Below, in pieces: positions 22,159 through 31,315 of a DNA stretch of 64,000 nt. The position numbers were made by a program, and so were the translations under genes. Source of the DNA: Serratia quinivorans (lineage in GTDB: Bacteria > Pseudomonadota > Gammaproteobacteria > Enterobacterales > Enterobacteriaceae); NCBI RefSeq assembly GCF_946227985.1, contig NZ_CAMKGL010000001.1, forward strand, positions 1,488,001 through 1,552,000, written 5' to 3'. The notes below the pieces were generated by a model. It had not been told where the DNA came from, did not search any database, and saw only the letters and a program-made list of their open reading frames with translations. Every line of letters starts with the position of its first letter. Position 1 is the first letter of the stretch.

Positions 22159-22963
22159 GACCGATGTAAAAAATGACCAACAACCTGAATTAACCCTTTC
22201 AGCTTTGCTCACTCAACGCTGCGTGAATTTTGCCGCCAGCGACAAGGCCGTGGAAATGATCGACCAGGGAATCGAAAAGATGTTCAAAGACCTGGTTGGT
22301 GAAACATTCAAGTCATACGGCGATTTCGGCAAGCTGCTGAGCGATGCATTCAAGGCGGCACTACCCACTAATATTTCCGCCGTTGTTGATCTGCCAAGCT
22401 ACAACACGCTCGTTATCAACTCTATGCGCGAGGCTTGGACAAACTCCGGTGTTCACACCGATATGCAACAGCGCGTGCTGGAACTAACGAAGGAATTTAC
22501 CTCTGATGAGGCAATCCCGAAATTTATCCTGGCTTCCGAGTTGTGGGCAGCGTTTGTCGAAGATAACAAAGAGCGCGCCTATGAAGAACAATGGGAACGC
22601 CCTCAGGTCATCACTTCCGATCCAGACAATGGCTACATCAGTGTCGGACTGGAACCGAATGATGATAGCGGAAGCCGTTACTCACGTTCAAAAACATCCC
22701 CATACGAATGCACAGTTCATTTGGCGCTGTCGCCGCAATTTAATCGCGATGGACGGACGAAAGAAGCACTTTTGCACGACGGGCATCAGGTTTACGAGCT
22801 GTATTCCGGGTCGTTGGACGGCAGCGTGCTGGGCAAGAAGGTAATCAGCGCCTACAGCCGTTTCGATAAAATGATCATGGCGCTGTACTACGGCGGCAGT
22901 CTCTTGGCGTGGGATGAAGCGCCTGACGCCGACGAGATGACTTACCCGCACCACGAATACTAA
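22157..22963 (+). CDS. hypothetical phage protein (268 aa)
   Basis: A soluble protein with a helical first half and a mixed second half containing an aromatic segment near its end (MALYYGGSLLAWDEAP). Not recognised. The start is set by the motif TAAGGACTGACCAATG. Confidence 0.65.
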   Translation: MTDVKNDQQPELTLSALLTQRCVNFAASDKAVEMIDQGIEKMFKDLVGETFKSYGDFGKLLSDAFKAALPTNISAVVDLPSYNTLVINSMREAWTNSGVHTDMQQRVLELTKEFTSDEAIPKFILASELWAAFVEDNKERAYEEQWERPQVITSDPDNGYISVGLEPNDDSGSRYSRSKTSPYECTVHLALSPQFNRDGRTKEALLHDGHQVYELYSGSLDGSVLGKKVISAYSRFDKMIMALYYGGSLLAWDEAPDADEMTYPHHEY

Positions 22964-22975
22964 CGGGAGGGCCGC

Positions 22976-23293
22976 ATGTCTCAGGTGCTCGCCTTGAAGT
23001 TCAGCAGTGCAGACCCAGAACAGTTGCTGGGCATACTCTCCACTGAAGAAGTGCTCGAAGTGATCAAGGCTCGCGTGCGCCAAGAGTTGGAGCCGGAAAT
23101 CCGCGACGAGTATGAGGGGCGGATTAGCGATGCTGAGGACGAGATGAGCGACGCTGAGGGCCGCGCTGACGGATGGGAGTGCGATGCTGTCGGCCTATAT
23201 CGCGGCATCGAGAAAGCCCTAACCCAAGACTGGGAAGACGCGAAGCTCACCCTGCAAAGAGCGATGAAGGACTATGGTCAGGAAATAGACTAA
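22976..23293 (+). CDS. acidic hypothetical phage protein (105 aa)
   Basis: Strongly acidic and helical, with repeats of Asp/Glu (SDAEDEMSDAEGRADGWECD). It starts after GGGAGG. The charge suggests a DNA-mimic or a partner of a basic protein, but that is only a suggestion. Confidence 0.6.
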   Translation: MSQVLALKFSSADPEQLLGILSTEEVLEVIKARVRQELEPEIRDEYEGRISDAEDEMSDAEGRADGWECDAVGLYRGIEKALTQDWEDAKLTLQRAMKDYGQEID

Positions 23294-23296
23294 CTC

Positions 23297-23530
23297 ATGA
23301 AAATCGAAAAAGGCCGCGCGGCGGTATGGGAGCATGCCGCCGAAGCTGACTTGCAGGATGCTATCAAAAAAGTGGCTGCCATTTTCGATATCGATGACAT
23401 CGCCATTTTCACTCCCGGCAAACTGACCTACCTCAAGAACAAACCTGTCAAATACACCCGCATTTGCCCACTACAAAGTGATGTGGTGATCAACCCTATT
23501 ACAGGCGCTATTAGCGCCAAGGAAAATTGA
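23297..23530 (+). CDS. small hypothetical phage protein (77 aa)
   Basis: Starts three bases after the previous stop. Mixed alpha/beta with an IDDIAIFTPGKL segment. Not recognised. Confidence 0.55.
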   Translation: MKIEKGRAAVWEHAAEADLQDAIKKVAAIFDIDDIAIFTPGKLTYLKNKPVKYTRICPLQSDVVINPITGAISAKEN

Positions 23531-23534
23531 TGCA

Positions 23535-23837
23535 ATGAGCAGCAAATACCGTAAAGGCGTGCTTTATATCCGCCATATTCAGATCGGCGATAAGTGCGAT
23601 AGCTTCATGTCTGCCGTCGGCCTGGCCGCCGCTACGATGATGGTAGAACACGGCAAACATAGCAGCGTGTACGTACTGGTGCGCCACGGCTTCCCTAATG
23701 ATGTCCTTACCCATGGGTATTCTAAGCGCGCCGTGCAGAAAAACATGCTGTTCAGTGGCGGCAAAGGGAAATCCTTCAAGGTCAATGCTCGTACTTGGCG
23801 TGACAAAAGCGTAAAGGCACCAAGGAAGCAGTCCTAA
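23535..23837 (+). CDS. small basic hypothetical phage protein (100 aa)
   Basis: A basic protein (pI high from many Lys/Arg at the C-terminus, KSVKAPRKQS). Its stop overlaps the start of the membrane protein that follows. Not recognised. Confidence 0.55.
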   Translation: MSSKYRKGVLYIRHIQIGDKCDSFMSAVGLAAATMMVEHGKHSSVYVLVRHGFPNDVLTHGYSKRAVQKNMLFSGGKGKSFKVNARTWRDKSVKAPRKQS

Positions 23838-24061
23838 TGTGGATCGTCGCACTCATCATCTACCTTATCGGCGTACCGGTTGCTTTCGTGATCGGCTGCA
23901 TGCTTCGTCGCTCAGCAGACGTAAAAAAGGACAGCGCTGGCTTTGTCGCCTGCGAGGCGATTATGTGGCCACTGCTGCTGCTTGCACTCTACGTTGCGAT
24001 CCCAATCTGCGAACTGATCTGTCTGGCTTATGATCGCTTGGTCTGGGGGCGACGCAAATAG
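23837..24061 (+). CDS. small two-helix membrane protein (74 aa)
   Basis: Two hydrophobic helices (about 2-22 and 40-62) joined by a short charged loop, ending WGRRK. Overlaps the preceding stop by one base. A possible exclusion or signalling protein, not recognised. Confidence 0.58.
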   Translation: MWIVALIIYLIGVPVAFVIGCMLRRSADVKKDSAGFVACEAIMWPLLLLALYVAIPICELICLAYDRLVWGRRK

Positions 24062-24085
24062 CTCCCCACCTGACATGGAGGATTC

Positions 24086-24382
24086 ATGCAAAAATTCCCT
24101 AAGTGGCAAGAATGCGAGATAAAAATACTTCGACAATACGCCACCAGCCTTACGGCTGAAGATATTGGTTTGCTGATCGGACGAACAAAAGAAGCTGTTA
24201 TCAGCAGAGCCAGCAAGCTTCATATCAGCCTGCAAAAGCGTGGCGATTGCCATCACAGTGCAAAGTACTCCCAAGAAGATATTGAGCTTGCCAGACAGCT
24301 TTACTCTGCGGGCGTTCGTCCATGTCACATCGCTGAAAAACTCGGTATCAACCCCATATCCATCGGAAATTACATTTACTAA
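24086..24382 (+). CDS. helix-turn-helix protein (98 aa)
   Basis: Contains two helix-turn-helix-like stretches: LTAEDIGLLIGRTKEAVISR (about 23-42) and PCHIAEKLGINPISIGNYIY at the end. This double layout is like SANT/GcrA-type small phage regulators. It follows a strong GGAGG. Likely a DNA-binding regulator of an unknown target. Confidence 0.62.
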   Translation: MQKFPKWQECEIKILRQYATSLTAEDIGLLIGRTKEAVISRASKLHISLQKRGDCHHSAKYSQEDIELARQLYSAGVRPCHIAEKLGINPISIGNYIY

Positions 24383-24421
24383 TTCCCCTCACGCCGCATA
24401 CCAGCGCGGCTAAGGATCCCT

Positions 24422-24601
24422 ATGTACGGACTTTTTTTCCTGCTCTGCCTGAGCGGGCAGCCTGAGTGTTACCGATTTGATGGGTATATCTACCCCGACG
24501 AAGTGAACTGCAATCTTGATATCGAAGATCGGAAGCTACCGGCGGCAGATTATACCTGCCAGCCGGTTGATGCTGTCGCTCTGATGTCGGAGGCAAAATG
24601 A
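24422..24601 (+). CDS. small cysteine-containing protein (59 aa)
   Basis: The ATG at 24422 opens a 59-codon frame whose stop overlaps the next start (ATGA). The product has a short hydrophobic start (MYGLFFLLCLSGQPECYRFD) and four cysteines, so it may be membrane-bound or exported. Coupled to the PAPS-reductase-like gene. Confidence 0.5.
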   Translation: MYGLFFLLCLSGQPECYRFDGYIYPDEVNCNLDIEDRKLPAADYTCQPVDAVALMSEAK

Positions 24602-25512
24602 AAGAGCGCCTAGTGATAACAGCAAATGAACTGAAGCCAAAAGAGCCGATGGTTGTTAGCGCCTCGTTTGGCAAGTCGTCGGCATTCATGTGCGACTTCC
24701 TGATGCAGAATTATTCCGACAAATATGAGTTTTATTTTGTCTTCGCAAATACCGGACTAGAGCATGAAGAGACGCTGATTTTCGGTGATAAGTGCGACAA
24801 GCATTTCGGGCTGAACGTTGTCTGGCTGGAGGGAGTTACCAGTTCCACGCCTAGTGTGGGCATGCGCCACAAGATAGTTAATTTCGAAACCGCAGCGCGG
24901 AACGGCGAACCGTTTGAGCAATTTATAAGTGTCGAGGGGATTCCCAACGTATCCCGGCAGAAGTGCAGCGACTATCTGAAAACCCAGACGATTCGCTCAT
25001 GGATGCGCGAAGTTGGCTTGGCGCGTCGGGGCTGGTCGGCAAAGACGGCCATCGGTATGCGTGCTGATGAGCCTCAACGTGCCGATATGGATAAGGCATC
25101 AACGAAACGCTACAACCTCGTTTATCCGCTCTGCCACTGGGGCGCCTTCGATAAGCAGGATGTAAACGATTTCTGGGACGCCATGCCGTTCAATCTGAAT
25201 ATTCCCGCCCATTATGGGAACTGTAAAACCTGCTTCAAAAAGAGCGACGCCAAGCTGTACCTGATCGCCCACGAACACCCGGAGTGGTTCGCGTGGAATC
25301 GCGAGATGGAGCAGAAGTACGGCATGGTGAAGGCCATCAGCGGCCATACGTGGTGGCGGCGTAAACGCGATACAAATCAGCTCATGGCAGACGCCCAGAT
25401 TGAAGACCAGCAGCGACTCATCTATCTGACCAAATCCAATCCCGACGACGGCGACGGCTGCGCGTCATCATGTGAACCGTTCCAGTTTATCGAGGAGGCC
25501 CAGCATGGCTAA
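24598..25512 (+). CDS. PAPS-reductase-like PP-loop protein
   Basis: A 304-residue protein with a PP-loop SASFGKSSA (residues 21-29) that binds ATP and a fold like PAPS reductase (VFANTGLEHEET; KCSDYLKTQ). Cys residues at NCKTCFKK and further on (CASSC) may bind an Fe-S cluster or zinc. Phage members of this family are not true sulfate reductases; roles in nucleic-acid thiolation or base modification have been considered. It starts with ATGA overlap after a small gene. Confidence 0.78.
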   Translation: MKERLVITANELKPKEPMVVSASFGKSSAFMCDFLMQNYSDKYEFYFVFANTGLEHEETLIFGDKCDKHFGLNVVWLEGVTSSTPSVGMRHKIVNFETAARNGEPFEQFISVEGIPNVSRQKCSDYLKTQTIRSWMREVGLARRGWSAKTAIGMRADEPQRADMDKASTKRYNLVYPLCHWGAFDKQDVNDFWDAMPFNLNIPAHYGNCKTCFKKSDAKLYLIAHEHPEWFAWNREMEQKYGMVKAISGHTWWRRKRDTNQLMADAQIEDQQRLIYLTKSNPDDGDGCASSCEPFQFIEEAQHG

Positions 25513-26077
25513 GCGTAAGAGCAACAGAGCGGCCCCACACGTCGATCCAAACTGGCCCAAGTGCCACTTCAAAACAATGACGCTACACGAATCTGATTCC
25601 GATATGAGCGCCAAAAAATACTGCTACCGATATGTGGACGGCAACGACAACCAAGGCCGCCCGATCGTCATGCTGTGGGAGCGCGTTATTCTGCGCGAGA
25701 CTGAAAAGACGTTCTGGCACTGCCATGATTACCCGCGAATGACGCTGGAGGAGCTGCGGAAATATCACAAAAGACCGAGCAACCGAGAAGTTAAACGATG
25801 CCTTAAAGGCGCTCACCGCTCGAAATATCACTACACCAAAGAGGAAGCCTTGCGCGCGTTCATATTTCGCAAAGTGCACCAGCTTGATCGCATCAGCCTG
25901 ACTGCTGAAACCGTTCGCATGTGCCTGCAAGGGCTTGTTGATTCCGGCTTCATTGAGCGCTCAATAGACGGTGGTGCTAACCAGCGCAGTAAGGTTTTGA
26001 ATGCGCCGGATTGTGAATTCCGCGCTGCCGAAGAGCCTGGCCCTATAGCGTCAACTTTTAGCTGGGGTGGATATTGA
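25505..26077 (+). CDS. hypothetical phage protein (190 aa)
   Basis: The start at 25505 is chosen because GAGGAGG lies upstream; it overlaps the previous gene by eight bases. A basic protein with a Cys/His-containing first half (FKTMTLHESD, then FWHCHDY) and a helical second half. Not recognised. Confidence 0.62.
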   Translation: MAKRKSNRAAPHVDPNWPKCHFKTMTLHESDSDMSAKKYCYRYVDGNDNQGRPIVMLWERVILRETEKTFWHCHDYPRMTLEELRKYHKRPSNREVKRCLKGAHRSKYHYTKEEALRAFIFRKVHQLDRISLTAETVRMCLQGLVDSGFIERSIDGGANQRSKVLNAPDCEFRAAEEPGPIASTFSWGGY

Positions 26078-26151
26078 TAATACTTATTATTGACTAATGC
26101 CTGCAGTTGAGTTACCGATAACCCTATTAACTTAACAACAATGGAGGTTTC

Positions 26152-26439
26152 ATGGAAAGACGTATTTTGAAGGCGCTGGAAGATATCCAAAAAGACGTTG
26201 AATCACAAACTGGAGCGGGGAAATTATCCAATCTTGAGATAACACTCAGCCAAGTACTTCGAAAAATGGGTATAGATACCACCGGTCAAATTCCATATCC
26301 ATTCTATTCAGCTCTAGAGAAATTGGAAAATCAAGGACTTATATATGACTTTAGTTATACAAATGCTGGTTTTGGCCGAACTCGGGGAACCGATGGTGAA
26401 ATAGGATACAGTATAGGTACTAAAATCAGTCTAGCTTAA
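26152..26439 (+). CDS. AT-rich hypothetical protein (95 aa), winged-helix-like
   Basis: A small protein with a three-helix plus beta-hairpin pattern (ALEKLENQGLIYDFSYTNAG), suggesting a winged helix. More AT-rich than the preceding genes and preceded by a 74-base gap, so it may have its own promoter. Strong GGAGG before ATG. Confidence 0.58.
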   Translation: MERRILKALEDIQKDVESQTGAGKLSNLEITLSQVLRKMGIDTTGQIPYPFYSALEKLENQGLIYDFSYTNAGFGRTRGTDGEIGYSIGTKISLA

Positions 26440-26461
26440 GTTTACCTCCCCCAAACTCTAG

Positions 26462-26893
26462 CTATGCGGATTTAATTTCGATGCACCAAAGCTGTGAGTT
26501 TGGGTCTTCACAATATGCACCGCATGCTTCCCAAAAGCTTCTAGCCTGCTCTGTACTCCTCACTGGTATGTCTATAATTGCAGCATTTCTCTCTTTGTAA
26601 ATCAGCTTTAACGCCTCAATCATGGTTCTGCCATGCCCTTTCTTTCTGAAATCAGGCGCAACGTAAAATTGAAGGATTTTGGTAGAAGTAAAGAGAGCAT
26701 AGCCGCATACGTTATCGTCATCATCCAGTAGAGCACCAATTTCATACCCATCTACAGGATGCGTCATCATTCCGAGTACGTTGGCAAGGGGCTCGCTGAA
26801 AACATTAAATGGCGCTTTGGCATCGGAACCCAACATGGCGCAGATCTCCTCCACCAGGTCGGGTTCTTGCTGCCAATTGAAGATTTTGAACAT
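26462..26893 (-). CDS. GNAT acetyltransferase
   Basis: A 143-residue N-acetyltransferase with the acetyl-CoA loop RKKGHG preceded by LQFYVAPDF, the classic motif A, and a later FWEACGA. The substrate cannot be told. On the opposite strand from its neighbours, AT-richer and followed by no other gene, so a self-standing cargo gene. Confidence 0.78.
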   Translation of the reverse strand: MFKIFNWQQEPDLVEEICAMLGSDAKAPFNVFSEPLANVLGMMTHPVDGYEIGALLDDDDNVCGYALFTSTKILQFYVAPDFRKKGHGRTMIEALKLIYKERNAAIIDIPVRSTEQARSFWEACGAYCEDPNSQLWCIEIKSA

Positions 26894-27042
26894 TAAAAGC
26901 CCCCTGCATTCACTCCCCCGAATCAGGGAGAACCTTAAACTAAAATTTTTCCGAGAGGATCATTATACCCAACAAAGGGATAGCTTTAGATTGTTCTATC
27001 CCTTGCTTTCTTAATGGTTGTAATGCCTAAAACCAGTTTATA

Positions 27043-27058
27043 CTGTATATAAAAACAG
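27043..27058. promoter_or_regulatory. LexA (SOS) box before umuD
   Basis: CTGTATATAAAAACAG is a full LexA site (CTGT-N8-ACAG with AT-rich centre). It lies 17 bases before the umuD start and should keep the pair off until DNA damage. Confidence 0.88.
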
Positions 27059-27074
27059 TATAGAGAAATGCACC

Positions 27075-27497
27075 ATGAAACACTTTTTTCCAACACCAAC
27101 ACCCGAGAAACAGTTCACTCCGCTTTACTCCGACACAGTCCCAGCAGGTTTTCCCAGCCCCGCGCAGGACTACGTACACGCACGAATCGACCTCAACGAG
27201 TACTGCATTAGCCACCCGTCAGCGACCTACTTTTTGATTGCATCCGGGGAAAGCATGATCGAAGCCGGGATCACTGACGGATCTATGCTCGTTGTCGATC
27301 GCAGTATCGGTGCATGCCACGGTGACATAGTGATCGCAAGCATCGCGGGTGAGTTTACCGTCAAGCGCCTCAGTCTACACCCTATCGCGCAGCTTGAGCC
27401 CATGAACCCGAAATTCAAACCGATCCCCTTGCCCGATGGCGGCGATGATCTGGATATCGTCGGCGTTGTCGTTTCAACGATCACGAGGCTGAAATAA
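27075..27497 (+). CDS. umuD: UmuD-like subunit of DNA polymerase V
   Basis: A 140-residue S24 protein with Ser60 (SGESM) and Lys97 (FTVKRL) at the same positions as in E. coli UmuD, and a cleavage site at Ala24-Gly25 (VPAGFPSP). RecA-driven self-cleavage gives UmuD', which forms pol V with UmuC. Unlike the prophage repressor, this protein keeps its catalytic pair. Overlaps the umuC start by one base. LexA box upstream. Confidence 0.9.
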   Translation: MKHFFPTPTPEKQFTPLYSDTVPAGFPSPAQDYVHARIDLNEYCISHPSATYFLIASGESMIEAGITDGSMLVVDRSIGACHGDIVIASIAGEFTVKRLSLHPIAQLEPMNPKFKPIPLPDGGDDLDIVGVVVSTITRLK

Positions 27498-28765
27498 TGT
27501 ATGCCCTGGCAGATGTGAATTCGTTTTACGCATCGTGCGAAACACTGTGGCGTCCGGATCTACGTGGACGTCCAGTGGTTGTTCTATCGAATAATGACGG
27601 CTGTGTAGTGGCTCGGAGTAAAGAAGCCAAGTTGTTGGGGCTCAAAATGGGAGAACCCTATTTCAAAATTAAGCGGGACTTTGAGCGCGCCGGCGGCATA
27701 GCGTTCAGCAGTAATTACGAGTTGTACGCCGATATGTCGATGCGAGTAATGGCGGTGCTGGAAGAGATGGCGCCACGCGTCGAAATTTATTCAATTGACG
27801 AAAGTTTTCTCGATCTGACCGGCGTTCGTAACTGCATTGATCTTGATAAGTTCGGTCGGCAGGTTCGTGCCAAAGTGTTGCGCGACACGGGGCTCACCGT
27901 GGGCGTGGGCATTGCCCAAACCAAGACACTCGCAAAACTGGCAAATTACGCTGCGAAAAAATGGGATAAGACCGGCGGCGTGGTTGACCTTTCCAATCTG
28001 GAACGGCAGCGAAAATTGATGGCGCTAGTTCCTGTAGCAGAGATCTGGGGCATTGGCCGAAGAATATCGAAAAAACTGCAGGTCATCGGGATAGAAACCG
28101 CACTTCAGTTGGCTGACGCAAGCACCACGATGATCAGAAAGCATTTCAGTGTCGTGATTGAACGCACTGTGCGGGAACTGCGTGGTGAACCCTGTTTGTC
28201 GCTCGAGGAATTTGCACCGACGAAGCAGCAGATTATCTGCAGCCGCAGCTTCGGTGACCGCGTCACAGAGTATGACCAAATGCACCAGGCGATCTGCATG
28301 TACGCCTCCCGCGCTGCGGAGAAACTCCGTGAAGAGCATCAATATTGCCGGTATATCAATGCCTGGGTTAAGACCAGTCCCTTCTCTATCAACGAGGAAT
28401 ATTACGGCAACACGGCAAGCATCAAGCTCAGTACGCCCACGCAGGATACGCGAGATATCATCGCTGCGGCTATTCGATGTCTGGATGCCATCTGGCAGAC
28501 AGGACACCGATATCAAAAAGCCGGGGTCATGCTGCAGGATTTCTACTCGCAGGGCGTCGCCCAACTGAATCTTTTCGATGAGTATCAACCACGGCAGAAC
28601 AGTGGACAACTAATGGCAGTTTTAGACCACATCAACAAGTCTGGCCGCGCGAAAGTATGGTTTGCCGGCCAGGGTAACCAACAAGCATGGTCAATGAAGC
28701 GGGAATTGCTTTCGCCAGCATACACAACGCGGGTGGCAGACCTTCCGCGCGCCCGCGTGTATTGA
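27497..28765 (+). CDS. umuC: UmuC-like translesion DNA polymerase
   Basis: A 422-residue Y-family polymerase. Metal-binding residues are in [11 protein letters not shown] and [10 protein letters not shown]; the little-finger and C-terminal domains are complete. QLNLFDE near residue 360 is a beta-clamp binding motif. Full length compared with E. coli UmuC (422). With UmuD' it copies across damaged bases and raises mutation rates; here it travels with the prophage. Confidence 0.92.
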   Translation: MYALADVNSFYASCETLWRPDLRGRPVVVLSNNDGCVVARSKEAKLLGLKMGEPYFKIKRDFERAGGIAFSSNYELYADMSMRVMAVLEEMAPRVEIYSIDESFLDLTGVRNCIDLDKFGRQVRAKVLRDTGLTVGVGIAQTKTLAKLANYAAKKWDKTGGVVDLSNLERQRKLMALVPVAEIWGIGRRISKKLQVIGIETALQLADASTTMIRKHFSVVIERTVRELRGEPCLSLEEFAPTKQQIICSRSFGDRVTEYDQMHQAICMYASRAAEKLREEHQYCRYINAWVKTSPFSINEEYYGNTASIKLSTPTQDTRDIIAAAIRCLDAIWQTGHRYQKAGVMLQDFYSQGVAQLNLFDEYQPRQNSGQLMAVLDHINKSGRAKVWFAGQGNQQAWSMKRELLSPAYTTRVADLPRARVY

Positions 28766-28767
28766 CA

Positions 28768-29466
28768 TCACAGCAGTGGATTATCGATTGGCTTGATGAG
28801 ATCCGCACTGTCGTTCCTAATACTGCCAACGGCCTTTGAAACAGGATGCCACGAAAATTTATCGGCAGGTGTAGCTCCGCTCGTGGCGAGCTCTTCAGCA
28901 CGCGCAGAAGAGGTATCGGGATTTAGCCATTCGCGGGCCGTCGCCGGTGGCAAAACTACCGGTCGCCGATCATGGATATCTAGTAAGCCGGAGTCGCTGG
29001 CAGCCGTGACAATGACAAAGCCGTCATCGTGCTGCTCGGCCTCTTTGGTGTGAAATCGACTGATAGCCGCAAAGAAAATCGGCTCATCGGCATGGATAAA
29101 ATACGGCTGTTTCTTCTTCGGATCATCTGGTGACTTCTTCCATTCGTACCAGCCATCGGCGGCAACCAGCATGCGGCCATGCTCCCACAGCGGTTTAAAC
29201 ATCCGGCTACTTGCAGCAGTTTCGACACGGGCATTGATTACCGGTTGTCGCTTCATTTCAAGCCACCAATCAGGGCCATATCCCCATAGAATCGGATCCA
29301 TATGGAGCTGGGTATCGCGCTGATTGATGAGCAGTACATGGGTGCCAGGCGCTACGTTATAGCGGCCAATAGGTACAGTATCCAGAGCATCAGCATACTC
29401 GAGCTCTGAAGCTAAATAATCGAGATAGTCAGCCCTTGTTTGTACTTGAGCAAATCGACCACACAT
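28768..29466 (-). CDS. SRAP-domain abasic-site protein (YedK/HMCES family)
   Basis: A 232-residue SRAP protein with Cys2 right after Met1, Asn in INARVET, Glu in AADGWYEW and His in DIHDRRPVV, the active-site set. Such proteins form a covalent link with abasic sites in single-stranded DNA and protect them. It is convergent with umuC, ending only two bases after it, so the phage carries a small DNA-damage-tolerance block. Confidence 0.88.
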   Translation of the reverse strand: MCGRFAQVQTRADYLDYLASELEYADALDTVPIGRYNVAPGTHVLLINQRDTQLHMDPILWGYGPDWWLEMKRQPVINARVETAASSRMFKPLWEHGRMLVAADGWYEWKKSPDDPKKKQPYFIHADEPIFFAAISRFHTKEAEQHDDGFVIVTAASDSGLLDIHDRRPVVLPPATAREWLNPDTSSARAEELATSGATPADKFSWHPVSKAVGSIRNDSADLIKPIDNPLL

Positions 29467-29522
29467 ACAATCACCCTATTTCTGATAGCAAGAAATAAAG
29501 TATAGCTTCCCTCATTAACTCA

Positions 29523-29544
29523 AACCGCCATCTGGCGGTTTTTT
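29523..29544. terminator. terminator before xis
   Basis: AACCGCCA and TGGCGGTT form a perfect stem around TC, followed by TTTTC on the plus strand. It separates the SRAP gene from xis. Confidence 0.7.
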
Positions 29545-29599
29545 CACACCCATCCCCCACCGCCCTTATAACTGAGGGCCTTACTATGAGAGTGCCGCC

Positions 29600-29818
29600 A
29601 TGTTAAAAGAACAGTTAGTTTATAATCATGAATGGGTTGTTGAAGATGCGCTAAAAGATAAAACAGGTCTAGATGCACGCCAAATTGAAAGATATCGCCA
29701 AGGATGCTGGATTGAAGGCATTCATTTTAAACGCGTATCGCCTTCAGGGGAAAAAACTTTGCGGGGGATAATTTGGTATAACCACCCTGAAATAAACCGA
29801 CTCATACGGGACTCATAA
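29600..29818 (+). CDS. excisionase Xis (DUF1233-like)
   Basis: A 72-residue protein of the phage excisionase type: a helix-turn-helix ([20 protein letters not shown]) and a strand-rich end ([17 protein letters not shown]). It ends two bases before the integrase start and is likely co-transcribed. It bends DNA at the attachment site to direct excision. Confidence 0.8.
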   Translation: MLKEQLVYNHEWVVEDALKDKTGLDARQIERYRQGCWIEGIHFKRVSPSGEKTLRGIIWYNHPEINRLIRDS

Positions 29819-29820
29819 CA

Positions 29821-31059
29821 GTGACAAAATTACCAACAGGTGTAGAGATAAGAAATGGCCACATTTGCATCTGGTTTATTTTCCGAGGGGCCAGAAGAAG
29901 AGAGGTACTAAAAGGATGGGGTAATACCCCATCCAATATAAAAAAAGCAGGCAATTTACGCGCGGTGATAACTGGCGAGATTAATTTAGGCACATTTGAC
30001 TATCAGTTCCGATTCCCAACATCAAAAAACGCAAAAAAATTCTGTGGTAAGCTTAGGATATCTTCTTTCAAAGAGCTAACAACCGAATGGCTTAAGAACA
30101 AAAAATCAGAGATTAGCGCGGATACATTTCAAAAAACATGCTCTAAAATCAAAACACTAGAAAGCATCATAGGCGAAGACACCCTGATCAGCTCCCTAAG
30201 CCTAAGTGATATCTTGGATTGCAGGAATGAACTACTGCATGGGGAAACAAAGTACATCCTTAAAAAGAGGAAAAATAGGAAAGGAAGAAGTCCAAAGACA
30301 GTAGACAACTATATTTCCACTCTATGTAGCATGTTGAAATATGCATACCTAGCCAAGCACATCACAGAAAAACCATTTGAAGGAGTGCGCAAGCTAAAAA
30401 AATCCCGTACAAAACCAGACCCATTATCAAAAAATGAAGCACTTAAATTACTAGATACTTTAACTGGGCAAAAAAAACACCTATGGAAAACCGCACTCTA
30501 TACGGGATTGCGTCATGGGGAATTATGCGCTCTGTCTTGGGATGATATCGACTTCAAAAAAGGCACATTACACGTTCGCCGAAACTTAACAAGCATTGGT
30601 AACTTTGGGCCGCCAAAAACAAATGCTGGCATAAGGATAATAACACTGCTTAACCCTGCGTTAGATGCATTGAAAGAGCAGTACAAACTTACCGGATCAT
30701 TTGATAAGCGAGAAATAACTTACCATTATAGGGAGTTCGGAAAAACAGAAAAACAGAATAGGAATTTTGTTTTTGTGCCGCAGAATGCACACCGTAGGGA
30801 TAAATTCTACTATTCAACTGCTTGTATCGGGCAGATTTGGAATAAAGCGATTTCAGCCGCTGAGATTAAAATTAGAAACCCCTATCAGAGCCGCCACACC
30901 TACGCATGTTGGCTGTTGACTGCGGGGGCGAACCCTTCCTTCATCGCCAGCCAGATGGGCCATGAAAATGCACAGATGGTTTATGAGGTCTACGGTGCTT
31001 GGATGGAAGAAATGAATAAAGACCAGATTGGTCTACTTAACGCAAAACTTGCGTCGTGA
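29821..31059 (+). CDS. tyrosine integrase
   Basis: A 412-residue integrase (GTG start) with an N-terminal arm-binding domain (DUF3596 type), a core-binding domain and the catalytic domain: Arg in TGLRHGEL, Lys in PPKTNAG, His-Arg in SRHTYACW, His in QMGHENAQ and Tyr in VYEVYGAW. AT-rich compared with the host. It sits at the right end of the prophage, so attR is expected just downstream. Confidence 0.92.
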   Translation: MTKLPTGVEIRNGHICIWFIFRGARRREVLKGWGNTPSNIKKAGNLRAVITGEINLGTFDYQFRFPTSKNAKKFCGKLRISSFKELTTEWLKNKKSEISADTFQKTCSKIKTLESIIGEDTLISSLSLSDILDCRNELLHGETKYILKKRKNRKGRSPKTVDNYISTLCSMLKYAYLAKHITEKPFEGVRKLKKSRTKPDPLSKNEALKLLDTLTGQKKHLWKTALYTGLRHGELCALSWDDIDFKKGTLHVRRNLTSIGNFGPPKTNAGIRIITLLNPALDALKEQYKLTGSFDKREITYHYREFGKTEKQNRNFVFVPQNAHRRDKFYYSTACIGQIWNKAISAAEIKIRNPYQSRHTYACWLLTAGANPSFIASQMGHENAQMVYEVYGAWMEEMNKDQIGLLNAKLAS

Positions 31060-31315
31060 TAACCTTCTGCCCTCGTGGTGCCCCTATGTATTATAATTGT
31101 AATTTTTTATTTAATATTTTCAATAAGTTATGGAATCCGCTTAGTATCAGAGATAAAAACTAACATACTCGTTTAGTGAAGGCATGCAGATTATTGCAAT
31201 TGTCCTGCCGCAGAATCGCTCGCAACAAAAGGTGCGCCGTGCTGTCGTTTTTCATCAACGTGCACCATGATTAAACGATCCCAAGGAGTTAACTGACCAG
31301 AATGAGAACCCATTC
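31060..31315. other. prophage-host junction and ydiK leader
   Basis: No gene is seen. The first 100 bases are AT-rich and phage-like; after about 31,190 the composition becomes host-like. The attachment core must lie here but cannot be located without the other end. At 31,301 a five-codon frame MRTHS after AAGGAG ends on the ydiK start codon (ATGA), a possible leader peptide. Confidence 0.55.

Larger units (their letters stand above)
1..31060. mobile_element. lambdoid prophage, int-proximal portion (left end outside window)
   Basis: The gene order int, xis, recombination genes, N, repressor, cro, O, P, methyltransferases, Q, late promoter, holin, endolysin, Rz/Rz1 is the lambda order read from right to left. 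The integrase ends at 31,059 and the host gene ydiK starts at 31,316, so the right attachment site should lie between them. The head and tail genes and the other attachment site are to the left of base 1. AT-rich accessory genes interrupt the backbone in several places. Completeness cannot be judged from this window. Confidence 0.93.
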
